NCBI GenBank assembly: GCA_041663645.1
Contig: JBAYMH010000005.1
Location: 5,156-69,155 of the forward strand
Direction: 5' to 3'
From: Minisyncoccus sp023229485
Lineage (GTDB): Bacteria; Patescibacteriota; Minisyncoccia; Minisyncoccales; Minisyncoccaceae
Length of the DNA stretch: 64,000 nt
Below are positions 50,601 to 58,015 of this stretch, piece by piece; position 1 is the stretch's first letter, and every line of letters starts with the position of its first letter. Below the pieces are notes generated by a model that saw only the letters and a program-made list of their open reading frames with translations, did not search any database and was not told the DNA's origin. The position numbers and the translations under genes are program-made.

Positions 50601-52281
50601 CTCCTGTTGCCGTTTCGGTGTGTGCAACTGTGGTGGTTGGAGGGGTGTCATCAACGACAGTGATATCGAAATTTTTGGTAATCAACGAACCGTCTAGTGC
50701 ACTTGCAATAACCGTAACTTTTCCACTTTTTATAGGTGTTAATATTCCTGTAGTTTCGCTAATGGAAGCTTTGCTCTCATCGTTTACATATACACACCAT
50801 GCTATTGCTTGATTTTCTCCATCCGTAGTGGCTGTTAATTGCAACGTATTTCCTACTGTAACTGAATTTTCTCCAGAAATTGTAATTTCTTTAGTAAAAT
50901 TGATTGGAGTTTCTCGAGTGATAAATTTTCCTTCAAAATGGCCATCTTCTCCCGCAAATTTTGCGATTAAATATACATAACCTAAAGCTCCAGTATTTGT
51001 TATTTCGGCGGATAAAGTATCGCAACCATTATAATTAATTTTTCCAATCATATCTCCTGAAATGCCTCCCGATATTTTTCCTTCAAAGATACCGCTTTGT
51101 CCTGGAACTCCTCCAGTTATACTTCCCGAAATTGTGGTAACAATATCTCCTGTTGTATATCCTGACACAGTCATTCCTTCGGCACCTACAAACCCTAAAA
51201 TATTTCCATTATATTCAGGTGCAGTTTCAAATGATGTGAAATGGTTTGTGGTGAATGTAAAAGTATTATTATCATCGTTGAAATTTTGGTTAGAAATTTC
51301 AGGATAATTTGCACCATCGGATGGATTAATAATTGTTCCTCCATTATCCTTAACGACAAGATTAGGATTTCCATGAAGTTCTGTTAATTGCCCCATGGTA
51401 ATTGTAGCTGGCTTATTCTTAAAAATTGATTCATCTGAGGTATCTCCAATATAGGTATTAAGACCTATTTTAGCATATGCTGTTCCATTTCCACTTATGT
51501 CCAACTTATTGCCGACAGATTTCAAATAATTAACAACATTTTGATCTGTAAGATTTAAAGTATCAGAAAAAGCGATACTACCAATAATATTTGATGGTAA
51601 TGTTGGACTTAAATCAACATCTTTTACTTTCGTAAAATATAAACCAGTTGCTGCTGATGGATCGGCTATTGATGCCATATTTGTTAGGACTGAATTACCA
51701 GATGCTAAATCACTAGCAATAGATGATAATGTCGGTGGAGTTGTAGGAGAATCTGTTCCCAGTAGTTGTGAGTGTGTCCAATCGGTTGCATTATTAAACC
51801 AACCTTTTGTTGGAGTTGAAATCGTCCAAGTCCCAGACATAGAAGATGATGTAGATTGTCCTGCTCCTGGTGCCGAAATCGGTGTTTGCCCAACACACAT
51901 ATAATCTCCATCTCCGTAACATATGAGCCCTATTGGATTAGAGTCTTGTAACAACGCTATTGAGCCACCAGTATCATCTAAGAATGAAGGTGCTAAATTA
52001 AAAACTAATAAGCCTCCTGCCGGAATTGAACCAGTAAGATTAATTTCCGATGGTACGGGGGGCATACCAGTTCCATTAAAATGCGAATATTGTAATTTCC
52101 AGCCATCCAAAGAAACTGCTTCGCCCGATACATTAAAAAGTTCTACCCATTCATCTCCGTTTGAAGAAAATTCGCTAAAAGCGACAGAAGCTGTAGAGCC
52201 CGCATGTTGTACGAAAGAGAAAAATAAACTAAAGATTGATAAGAATGCTATTAAAGAGAAAAGTATTTTTTTGTAGGTCAT
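44665..52281 (-). CDS. Giant secreted surface protein with LTD, Ig-like repeats, propeller-like region and C-terminal dockerin
   Basis: 2538 residues from ATG 52281, where a signal peptide starts (MTYKKILFSLIAFLSIFSLF); a longer frame to 52392 has no signal-like start. In order: a lamin-tail domain (VAFSEFSSNGDEWVELFNVS), a Big_2-like domain (ITISGENSVTVGNTLQLTAT), five divergent repeats of about 130 residues carrying FSEPVELRE and YIVDAWGxxITDxxGNKM, repeated PTYTIVEG/CVTATDNAGN-type modules, a propeller-like stretch rich in DSDGNIYTVY- and IDSANNIHIIY-type blades, a low-complexity Thr/Asn region, and a terminal type I dockerin with two calcium loops (GDINNDKKIDKYDFALMMAN and CDLNNDKKVDKYDFALLMSK). 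Probably adhesive or structural. Confidence 0.85.
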   Translation of the reverse strand: MTYKKILFSLIAFLSIFSLFFSFVQHAGSTASVAFSEFSSNGDEWVELFNVSGEAVSLDGWKLQYSHFNGTGMPPVPSEINLTGSIPAGGLLVFNLAPSFLDDTGGSIALLQDSNPIGLICYGDGDYMCVGQTPISAPGAGQSTSSSMSGTWTISTPTKGWFNNATDWTHSQLLGTDSPTTPPTLSSIASDLASGNSVLTNMASIADPSAATGLYFTKVKDVDLSPTLPSNIIGSIAFSDTLNLTDQNVVNYLKSVGNKLDISGNGTAYAKIGLNTYIGDTSDESIFKNKPATITMGQLTELHGNPNLVVKDNGGTIINPSDGANYPEISNQNFNDDNNTFTFTTNHFTSFETAPEYNGNILGFVGAEGMTVSGYTTGDIVTTISGSITGGVPGQSGIFEGKISGGISGDMIGKINYNGCDTLSAEITNTGALGYVYLIAKFAGEDGHFEGKFITRETPINFTKEITISGENSVTVGNTLQLTATTDGENQAIAWCVYVNDESKASISETTGILTPIKSGKVTVIASALDGSLITKNFDITVVDDTPPTTTVAHTETATGGTITYTFSEPVELRESDKITVVNPSEYKNKLGIYNFEEYASHTPGAPAPNTYGEIESAVLSEDKMVMTITYTGHLVRHDDTGYIVDAWGSHITDLSGNKMIGDEATQKFTINGDTFLPAVTGINHDIPTKTITYLFSEPIQLMNSTKTEIVPSSAYTDSLAIYELSAYAAHQTGDPAPAETGDITSAVLSTDAKSITIVYTGDLVKTEATNYVIDAWGKHITDLAGNKMPFDEATQIIRVEADITGPTITVKDGISIVAVKEETINLEVSDDVGVQPGSAKYAFSPNIDCESATYDQTFVSGENFSIAGDHADYLCTTAKDNLGNATYYLVGQLHTDNTNPILAQVTPVPTPTDSIAPSYTFSSNEAGLINFFGSCTNTPNQPVIAGNNTTTLTASIGVHSDCSIKVTDTAGNTSELAVNSFTVVSPAVTFANNYTLASGVSSFDSAIDSDGNIYTVYDVAGVIYIKKNRGDAESVATGSSPAIAIDSANNIHIIYTNEGIQYRRTTGGVWGSETAIAGAGSSYDLDVDNSGFAHVVYLNTDSYADVMYATNTSGNFISNMIYESNYSDGTDRYFYNPVIKIDNNGSYHIAAAHYARDGGGGWTEHNYYIVYTTNSTSSGGDSGSFGNNGSLALTKNAIAIDENNNAKITYTASGKIYTFPQTEITTGSNSSIFYKSGTTAISYVKDDKIKYIENSGQGFTYPADLGDGSNPVALLGSKNVVFQNGADIKLSTTETIKNSSTPTVSGVNDGGQYNAPVTISFGADAIATLNGNPFIPGTKVSESGNYILIVTNEAGEPNTATVNFIIDADGPTYTIVEGVSTTPVKSDEIRINVSDVNGFDANSAKYGFSDDDSCNSSDTLETPFKIDTVFIIGPEGDGTQNNDKYLCVTATDNAGNTSYQLIGKLNIDNISPTLSTISPTTPIVITPNSEKNPVCTFYSSEIGTISFGGTCSSSSSTLQVKEGNNDFLLNSPLEDGKYTDCTITVTDLAGNVSLPLAVNEFEIDTTKPSGFTISIDQSIINSDNKKNLSFTFANAEIGTGYYYSINDNDPATPAITASDTIDSADQRIENINVSGLTDGELKLSVTLSDMFYISDPVQDTVIKEATPPTVESINVTTPDTIIYNFSEAVELRESDKITKINPSEYVNKLGIYDLAEYIAYGSGGPVPEKKGTITSAVLSNEGKTITITYTGLTITTSYIVDAWGSHITDLAGNKMLADEATQSFDVDLTAPTVDFIDVHNEGEIIYYFSEPLVLRDNSGTEVEITADKFAIYTVDENGDYGVNTKTPNEITNVSLNDDKTIITISYDGLLQQAADTSYVVDAWGYRITDAFNNKVLPSANNVFSISGDPNPPTVESITIGEDGEIIYQFSEPVELRENDNVTKVNPNEYASKLGIYSLADYAAHVPGTPAPATNGTIESAHLTKGGRVMTITYSGSLVKDANTDYIVDAWGYRITDKTGNKMVADTTTQKFTIPGRAFIIMSSETQDLDGNGHIDALKITFSKNVDDDTVDVEDFNVGDYYSNEKFSPDTNNDIANDNVIYITFDEFEVFDTDATPSLGYTNDGLRDMYGKTLNTEDSNFSVTDKASAFVRPEGDGSTDVTISKDASITLRFSEKLTVKSQRDVEKALSHNSEKKNKLEFSWLPPLSLLFSEERVYASDATGEILTITAKEDVTFANDVIVDVLDEQENESVLLLINSSLLSGETEPDETTGNATSNNTNPEVIITNPVQPVVTTILSGTTAPTINVSSFIDNGTGVLPQITINSANANNTSVEIPADTTITSADASWDGIIAAPTITTVTVPNTATQTMTTNTAIEVGFTGAKLSFDKAVRLVIPGQAGKRAGYIRTGTTFTEITTICADDTQATNDLLPADAECKMDVGSDLIIWTKHFTSFATFTATTTSGGSGGSSGGGSVVFSTNSPSLIIGDINNDKKIDKYDFALMMANWGKTDTNVCDLNNDKKVDKYDFALLMSKWNI

Positions 52282-52474
52282 AGAATTATTATTTATATTT
52301 GTTAACCGTAAAATAGGACTATTGATTGAATAGTCTCCTGTTTTTAGCTTGCATAAAAGCAATAATATTTTTTGCGATCTCTTAAAATGCATATTTTAAA
52401 ACAAAAAACCCAGGCAAAAATATGCCTGGGCCTAAATGGCCTCTTCTATTGTTATTAAACTTTAGTCTATCTTT
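52282..52474 (-). terminator. Intergenic region with the PAS-gene terminator
   Basis: CCCAGGC (52409-52415) pairs with GCCTGGG (52424-52430) and is followed on the minus strand by TTTTTTG, ending the PAS gene. The remaining 120 bases up to the giant gene are AT-rich, with a small hairpin GACTATT/AATAGTC near 52320. A promoter for the giant gene is likely here but no clear boxes stand out. Confidence 0.75.
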
Positions 52475-53308
52475 CTATTCTTTTGATATCCAGCCACTAC
52501 TTTCAAATCCACAAAAGATTCCAAAATTATCATAATGTGGTATTAAATAGCTATCTACAATAACTTCTTTTCCATCTTTGGTTAAAATTTTGTTCGTCAC
52601 TCGGATTGATTTTTCTTCGATAGCTGCCTCTTTGAAATGTCTGATTTTTTCTGATTTATCTTCTTCTGAAAAGAAATCAAATATATTTCTCTGGATTATG
52701 TCGTCTTCGCTATATTTTAATATATCAACCGCTTCTTCTGTCATTTCGACAAAATTAATATTTCCCAATGTGTCCAAATGCATTGTGACGTCTCCATAAT
52801 CATCTTCATTTCCTCTTTTTGATTTTGAAAATTCACTTACTTTAATCGGGTTGAATATTATTAATATATATTCTTTTCCTTTTTGTCTGAAAAATATGGC
52901 TTTGGTATTCACTGGAATAAGCTCTTTACTTTTCTTTCGGTAACTTGTTTTATATAAAATACTTCCAGCGAGTTTTATTTTTTCAAAGATTTTTTGATTT
53001 AAATCCTTATTAATCGTTCCTATTGTTTCAATTCCTTTTCCAATCAAATCGCTTTTTAAATAACCAAGTAAATCAATCGCAGAATCGCTAATATTTATTA
53101 TCTGATAATTACTATTGAGAATAACTGTGTTGAAGTTTTTTCTATTTACAATACCTTCGACTATCGTTATCCGATCACAATGACGACACTTGAATTCCAA
53201 AAATCCTTCAAGTATCATCCCTTTGAAAATTAGTTTTCCACACAGACATCTATATTCGCGAGAAATCCAAGAATCCATAAGCCTTTGAAGGGTAAAAAAT
53301 ATGGGCAT
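52475..53308 (-). CDS. Zinc ribbon-PAS-PAS sensor-like protein without output domain
   Basis: 277 residues. The N-terminus has a Com-like zinc ribbon: CLCGKLIFKG and LEFKCRHCDRITIVEG (CxC and CxxC pairs, about residues 21-45). Two PAS domains follow (NSNYQIINISDSAIDLLGYL to IIFNPIKV; HLDTLGNINFVEMTEEAVDIL to the end). No kinase, GGDEF or DNA-binding output is visible. A GAGG site 6 nt before ATG 53308 supports this start over the internal Met at 53278. Ligand and partner unknown. Confidence 0.8.
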   Translation of the reverse strand: MPIFFTLQRLMDSWISREYRCLCGKLIFKGMILEGFLEFKCRHCDRITIVEGIVNRKNFNTVILNSNYQIINISDSAIDLLGYLKSDLIGKGIETIGTINKDLNQKIFEKIKLAGSILYKTSYRKKSKELIPVNTKAIFFRQKGKEYILIIFNPIKVSEFSKSKRGNEDDYGDVTMHLDTLGNINFVEMTEEAVDILKYSEDDIIQRNIFDFFSEEDKSEKIRHFKEAAIEEKSIRVTNKILTKDGKEVIVDSYLIPHYDNFGIFCGFESSGWISKE

Positions 53309-53362
53309 CTCGTGCCTCTGAATTTAATATATTACAATAAAAAATATTGTCAAGAGGATTTG

Positions 53363-54475
53363 TTATCTTGTGAATTTGTATCCTCCTTTAACCCCTTCGC
53401 TCGATAAGACTATCTGCCAAAGCTGAAGCGATCTTGCCCTAAAGGCACCAGCACAAGATAAAAGATAATATTTCCACATCCTATGAAATCTTTCATCATA
53501 ATTTATTTTGAGGGCTGGCCAACTATTTTCAAAATTTTTATACCATGCCATTAGGGTTTTATCGTAATCGGCTCCAAAGTTGTGCAAATCCTCTATTACA
53601 AAAATTCCCTCTATATTAGTAGTAAGCTGTTTTAATGAAGGAATCATTCCGTTTGGAAAAATATATTTATTTGTCCATGGATCTGTTTTTTCCTCTGATT
53701 TTAGTCCTCCAATAGTGTGTAGTAAAAATAATCCATCTTTTTTAAGACATTTTTTTGCTGTTTGGAAAAAAGTTTGATAATTTTTAACTCCTACGTGCTC
53801 AATCATTCCAACCGAAACTATGGCATCAAATTTTTCGTTTAAGTTTCTATAATCTTCTAAAAAAATTTTAACTGGTAAATTTTTGCAAGAATTTTTTGCA
53901 AATTCTGCTTGTTCTTTTGAAATAGTAGCCCCTGTTACTTCTACCCCGTATTTTTCGGCAGCATATTTGTCAAAACTTCCCCACCCACAACCAATGTCTA
54001 AGATTTTTTGTCCTGCTTTTAGATTTAATTTTTTGCAAATCAAATCAAATTTAGCAAATTGAGCAGAATCTAAATTGTCTGTTTCTTTGAAGTAGCCACA
54101 GCTGTAAGCCATACTCTCGCCAAGCATAGCAGTAAACAAGTCATTGCCGATATCATAGTGTTTTTGACCAACTTCATACGCATGCTTGCGTGATTGCATA
54201 TTAAATAACCTTGCTTTAATAGCCTCCGCGATTAGTGGAAATGAAAGGCCAATACTATCTTGCACATGACTTGAAAGCAATTTATAAAAAAACTCATCCA
54301 ATCTGTCGCATTCCCACCAGCCGTCCATATATGATTCGCCTAAGCCTAAAGTTCCTTGGGTTTGTATTCTTTTGTATAAGTCTGGATTTAATACTTTAAT
54401 GTCGAAATTATTTTCACCATTTAAAGTAATGCCTGCTGGTTTTATTAAACTCTCAACCCATTGTTTTGAATCCAT
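53363..54475 (-). CDS. cfa: Cyclopropane-fatty-acyl-phospholipid synthase family methyltransferase
   Basis: 370 residues. SAM-binding motif ILDIGCGWGSFDKYAAEKYG, the family signature EVGQKHYDIGNDLFTAMLGESMAYSCGYFKE, and the catalytic region VSVGMIEHVGVKNYQTFF. It would transfer a methylene group from SAM to unsaturated acyl chains of membrane lipids. Since Patescibacteria usually scavenge lipids, it may remodel host-derived lipids (inference). Confidence 0.92.
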   Translation of the reverse strand: MDSKQWVESLIKPAGITLNGENNFDIKVLNPDLYKRIQTQGTLGLGESYMDGWWECDRLDEFFYKLLSSHVQDSIGLSFPLIAEAIKARLFNMQSRKHAYEVGQKHYDIGNDLFTAMLGESMAYSCGYFKETDNLDSAQFAKFDLICKKLNLKAGQKILDIGCGWGSFDKYAAEKYGVEVTGATISKEQAEFAKNSCKNLPVKIFLEDYRNLNEKFDAIVSVGMIEHVGVKNYQTFFQTAKKCLKKDGLFLLHTIGGLKSEEKTDPWTNKYIFPNGMIPSLKQLTTNIEGIFVIEDLHNFGADYDKTLMAWYKNFENSWPALKINYDERFHRMWKYYLLSCAGAFRARSLQLWQIVLSSEGVKGGYKFTR

Positions 54476-54532
54476 AAAATTAGAATTTTATTACTTTGAC
54501 TTACGAAATACGTCCATTTGCCCTGTTAAATT

Positions 54533-54566
54533 TTTAGATTGCTTCTCTGAACCCGCAATGACAGGA
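54533..54566. repeat. ATTGCTTC...GCAATGACA palindromic repeat
   Basis: AGATTGCTTCTCTGAACCC followed by GCAATGACAGG between the cfa and HAD genes; nearly identical to 11041 and 18128. Confidence 0.8.
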
Positions 54567-54604
54567 ATGGGCATTTTGTAATTCAAATTTTGTTAAATTA
54601 AAAT

Positions 54605-55264
54605 TTAATTAAAAAAATCAAATACGTCTTTTAAAGAATTAAAAATTTTATCAGCCCTCTCAAAGCTTTGTCCTTTTGAATGCTCAGTTGGAATAACAAA
54701 ACAAAAGACACCCGCTTCTTTGGCAGCGACTAAGCCCGATTCGGTATCCTCAATCGCCAAGCATTCATCGGGGCTTAATTTGAACACATTAACAGCTAGT
54801 TGATAAACATCTGGTGCTGGCTTGCAAAATTCTACATCATCAGCTGTAAAGATTTCATTAAAGTATTTTTCGATATCGCTGTTTTTTAATTTTTGAATTG
54901 TTTCTTCTCTTCCCCCACAAGTACAAACAGCTAACTTAAATGAATTATCGAAAAAATATTGGAGTATATCTTTTGCGTGAGGCATTAGGTCATCTCCTTG
55001 TTTTACTTCACCAAATAATTCCGTAAAGATTTTTTCTTTTTCCTTTATTAGTTCGCCCTCTTTAAAATTCGCATTATACCTTACTCGAATATCGTCTTCT
55101 ATCCATTTTGCACTTTTTCCTACATAAATTTTGGCGGTTTCAGGCTTGATGGAAATGTCAAAATTTTTAACTGCTTTATTCCAAGCCATAAAATGATACC
55201 ATTCGCTTTTAAAAAGAGTGCCATCTAGATCAAAAAGTATTGCTTTTATGTTTTGCTTATTCAT
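54605..55264 (-). CDS. HAD-family hydrolase (phosphoglucomutase/phosphatase-like)
   Basis: 219 residues. Motif I FDLDGTLF with D12 and D14, motif II VCTCGG (Thr after the hydrophobic strand), motif III lysine in FCKPAPDVYQLAV, motif IV CLAIEDTESGLVAAKEAG. A cap domain lies at about 18-85. This is the subfamily of beta-phosphoglucomutase and phosphoglycolate phosphatase; substrate not assignable. Confidence 0.88.
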   Translation of the reverse strand: MNKQNIKAILFDLDGTLFKSEWYHFMAWNKAVKNFDISIKPETAKIYVGKSAKWIEDDIRVRYNANFKEGELIKEKEKIFTELFGEVKQGDDLMPHAKDILQYFFDNSFKLAVCTCGGREETIQKLKNSDIEKYFNEIFTADDVEFCKPAPDVYQLAVNVFKLSPDECLAIEDTESGLVAAKEAGVFCFVIPTEHSKGQSFERADKIFNSLKDVFDFFN

Positions 55265-55451
55265 ATTTTAGGTTTGATAAGTAATACATCAATAACGTAC
55301 ATTGAGCCTTGTTTTGCAAACTAAGAAGTATTTTAATTTTTATATTATTAATATTATATAACAATTTTTTAATTTGTAAAAATATTTTTGATAATTGAAG
55401 CAAAATTGCTTTTAATATGTTAATCTTTATTATATAATAATCTCAAGTGAT
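55265..55451. other. AT-rich divergent intergenic region
   Basis: Contains GAGCCTTGTTTTGCAAACTAAG, a relative of the repeat at 41155-41178, and a TATAAT at about 55433-55438 that could serve the coiled-coil gene downstream. Nothing else identified. Confidence 0.5.
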
Positions 55452-56060
55452 ATGAATATAAAATTGCAGATGAATATGCCAAAAGAAAAAATAAATTCAA
55501 CTGAAGAAAAGGAAGCAAAAATACTGGCAAAAAAAGAATTGAAGGAAAAAGAAAAATTAGCTAAAGCGAAAGAGCGGCTTGAAAGACAGGATGAAAAAAA
55601 AGAGAAAAAGGAAACGGATATACAGGCCGTAATCAATCATTTTTTCTTTAGCAAGGGTTTTACACTTGACGAAATCAAAGAAAACAGTAAAAAGAGAAGA
55701 ATAATCTATTCTCGCTTCACTAGACCTGCTAAAGAATTAATTGAACTGGCTGGTTCTTCTGATAAAGCGAAGGAAGCTATAACGATTGTTGCCGAGTGGG
55801 CAAAGTCGCGTAAGTTGGATTATTCAATAGAAACTGTTTTCAAGAAATGGCTGGAGCTTGATAAGCTAAAGCCAAAGGAAGTTGTGAAGAAGCCATATTT
55901 TATGAATCAATTAATGGTGTGGTCACAAGTAAAGAAAAAATGGTTTGTAATTGATGATGGTGGAGAATGGCTGGAATTCGCTGGAAAAGAGTCTCAAATA
56001 GTTTGGAAGATTGAGACCGAAAAGGAGGAAGAAGATAAAATGAATCCGAAATATTATTAA
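55452..56060 (+). CDS. Uncharacterised protein with N-terminal coiled coil
   Basis: 202 residues. Residues about 10-58 are almost entirely Lys/Glu (EEKEAKILAKKELKEKEKLA), a likely coiled coil or charged helix. The rest is a compact domain (NHFFFSKGFTLDEIKENSKK, FTRPAKELIELAGSSDKAKE, then WSQVKKKWFVIDDGGEWLEF). Alternative starts are ATG 55470 and 55476. Not recognised as a known family. It precedes efp by 49 nt, with half of an ATTGCTTCGTC repeat between them. Confidence 0.65.
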   Translation: MNIKLQMNMPKEKINSTEEKEAKILAKKELKEKEKLAKAKERLERQDEKKEKKETDIQAVINHFFFSKGFTLDEIKENSKKRRIIYSRFTRPAKELIELAGSSDKAKEAITIVAEWAKSRKLDYSIETVFKKWLELDKLKPKEVVKKPYFMNQLMVWSQVKKKWFVIDDGGEWLEFAGKESQIVWKIETEKEEEDKMNPKYY

Positions 56061-56109
56061 TAAATTATATAGATTGCTTCGTCAGTTTATAGGTTAAAGA
56101 AAAAATAAA

Positions 56110-56676
56110 ATGGCATCATATTCAGAATTGGTAAAAGGAAAAATAATTGTAGTTAATGATCAGCCCTACGAAATAATTGAAGCTTTGAGCACTTTTAAGG
56201 GCAGAGGGCATTCATACCTGCAGATGAAGTTGAAGAATTTGGTAACGGGTGCAGTAATAGCTAAATCCGCTCAACCAAGAGATTCTTTTGAGGACGCTGA
56301 TGTAGATAAGATGGATGCAAAATTTGTTTATGCAACAAAAGATAAATGTACTTTTACTGAAGTAGATAATCCATCGAAAAGATTTGAAATAAGTATTAGC
56401 ACGATTGGAAATGGTTTTAAATATTTGAAGGAGGGCGAAGTGGTAACGACTATACTTTTTGATGATGAGGTAATAAATGTAATGATTCCTATAAAAGTAA
56501 GACTAAAGGTTACTGAGGTTACTCCTGGAGTTAAAGGAGATAGAGCCTCAAGTGGAACTAAGGTTGTAAAAGTTGAGACTGGTGCGACGATTAATGCTCC
56601 CTTGTTTGTTGAGGAAGGAGATATTATTGAGATAAATACAGAAAGTGAAGAATATGTAAGAAGAGTGGTTGACTAA
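56110..56676 (+). CDS. efp: Elongation factor P
   Basis: Relieves ribosome stalling at proline runs. 188 residues with the three beta-barrel domains: KOW-like N-terminus, central OB (RFEISISTIGNGFKYLKEGE) and C-terminal (PLFVEEGDIIEINTESEEYV). The modification loop reads STFKGRGHSYLQ; the tip residue aligned with E. coli K34 is Arg (R32), as in the arginine-rhamnosylated type, although no EarP-like gene is visible here. A branched repeat element starts at its stop codon. Confidence 0.96.
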   Translation: MASYSELVKGKIIVVNDQPYEIIEALSTFKGRGHSYLQMKLKNLVTGAVIAKSAQPRDSFEDADVDKMDAKFVYATKDKCTFTEVDNPSKRFEISISTIGNGFKYLKEGEVVTTILFDDEVINVMIPIKVRLKVTEVTPGVKGDRASSGTKVVKVETGATINAPLFVEEGDIIEINTESEEYVRRVVD

Positions 56677-56827
56677 AATTTCTTGTTGGGGTTCAAAATT
56701 CTTTTTCAATATATTCTTTTCTTGAGGCGTGATTTTCTTACTAGAAAATCCCTTGAGTTCAGCTCAGTCAGCTTCTCTATCTCAAGAAAAGAACATATTT
56801 CAACGAATTTTGAATGGGTAAATTTTA
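56674..56827. repeat. Branched 150-bp element, copy 3
   Basis: TAAAATTT (56674-56681, including the efp stop) to AAATTTTA (56820-56827), 154 bp. The stem TTCTTTTCTTGAG/CTCAAGAAAAGAA encloses GATTTTCT/AGAAAATC and an arm with CTCAGTCAG. It aligns with copy 2 (GAGGCG, GATTT, AAATCCC, CTCAGTCAG, TCTCTA are shared) with compensated stem changes. Confidence 0.8.
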
Positions 56828-56865
56828 GCAGACACAGAAGGAAGGAGTGAATATGGAAGCTGTTT

Positions 56866-57474
56866 TTATGCGACTTTGATTTCTTCGATGCCGTATTTAT
56901 TTTCTTTATCTTTAATGATTCGATAGAATTTATATACTGTATTTTCTCCGTCTTTGCCTCCAATTCCAAAAATAAATGGTTTTTTAGAAGACAATACTCC
57001 ATTTTCATATTCTTGAATTATACTTTCGAAGTCGCCTTTTGATGGCAGGCAGGGATTTCTTGTTTCCTTACTATCGCCCATATCTACAGGATGAGTGTGT
57101 ACTTCGCCAACAAGTTCACAATTCTTGTATTCTGGGTAGCCATCCTGAAGGGCTTTTACTACTTTTTGAGCAGTAGTTAAATTTATATCGACATATTCCC
57201 TACCTTCTTCGTAGAATTTTATTTCATTGTCTTCGCTTTGCAAAACACATTTAATTTCGACTGACGTGTTTTCATCTTTTTCGTTTGGTTGAGTATTACC
57301 CAACAAAAGACAATATTTTTCTTGTCCTGTTTCGATATCTTCTTGCGAAACTTCTGGTAGGGATGCAGCAGCTTCTTCATCAAAATAGAATGAGAGGTTT
57401 CTTTTTTTATCAAGAAAATCTATACTTTTTTCTTGCTCGTTTGTTTCGTAATTATATGCAGATGGTATTTCCAT
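56866..57474 (-). CDS. JAMM/MPN+ (JAB-like) putative metalloprotease
   Basis: 202 residues. The zinc motif of JAB1/MPN+ proteins is present: H126-T-H128-P in LVGEVHTHPVDMG, and S145xxD148 in CLPSKGDFESII. The N-terminal half is beta-rich and variable. JAMM proteins cleave isopeptide bonds or process ubiquitin-like or sulfur-carrier proteins; no ubiquitin-like gene is adjacent, so substrate is unknown. It has no operon partner. Confidence 0.75.
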   Translation of the reverse strand: MEIPSAYNYETNEQEKSIDFLDKKRNLSFYFDEEAAASLPEVSQEDIETGQEKYCLLLGNTQPNEKDENTSVEIKCVLQSEDNEIKFYEEGREYVDINLTTAQKVVKALQDGYPEYKNCELVGEVHTHPVDMGDSKETRNPCLPSKGDFESIIQEYENGVLSSKKPFIFGIGGKDGENTVYKFYRIIKDKENKYGIEEIKVA

Positions 57475-57586
57475 AGATTTTATTTCTTGTATCGCTAATT
57501 ATCTTAATGAGTTAATAATATCATATATTTTGACGATAACAAACGACGCTTTTTATTTTTAGTTAATAAAAAACCACCTTTTAAAA

Positions 57587-57979
57587 TTAGGTGGATTCAG
57601 GACTATCCTGTAAGCTTTCTTGACGGACTTGTTCGTTTTTAAATATGAAAAAAACTTGCAAGGTCCATTTTTTCACTACTTTTATTCTTGGAAGTGTCTC
57701 GCTGGTAGCAATACCGTCAAGATATTTTTTAATAATTTGGGCTTCTTTTTTTCTTAACTCAAAGACTAAATTGTCTCCTGAGTAGTTCAGAAGTGTTATC
57801 CTTGAATTTATTACCTTTATATCGCCCGTTCCATCCGCTACTCCGTTGGCAAAATTACGGATGTCGTCATCGATACTTTCATCAGGAAATTTTGCTTGGA
57901 TTGAAACTCCGATGATTGCATTGTCGGGGTCTTTTAATACTTCAAGTAGTACATCATCTGTCACTTTAGTTACCTCCAA
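57587..57979 (-). CDS. Uncharacterised protein, 130 residues
   Basis: The start MEVTKVTDDVLLEVLKDPDN is preceded by a GGAGG ribosome site about 5 nt away. Mixed alpha/beta composition, no membrane span, no recognised motif. The stop codon is inside a terminator hairpin (CCACCTAATTTT...AAAGGTGG, about 57572-57594, then TTTTTTATT), so gene and terminator are fused compactly. Confidence 0.7.
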   Translation of the reverse strand: MEVTKVTDDVLLEVLKDPDNAIIGVSIQAKFPDESIDDDIRNFANGVADGTGDIKVINSRITLLNYSGDNLVFELRKKEAQIIKKYLDGIATSETLPRIKVVKKWTLQVFFIFKNEQVRQESLQDSPEST

Positions 57980-58015
57980 GTAACATCTTGAGAGTATTAC
58001 AAATGTTTATTTTTG

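Noticed and set aside
52282..52392. Longer start for the giant surface protein
   Set aside because: The added 37 residues lack signal-peptide character; a clear signal peptide begins at ATG 52281.
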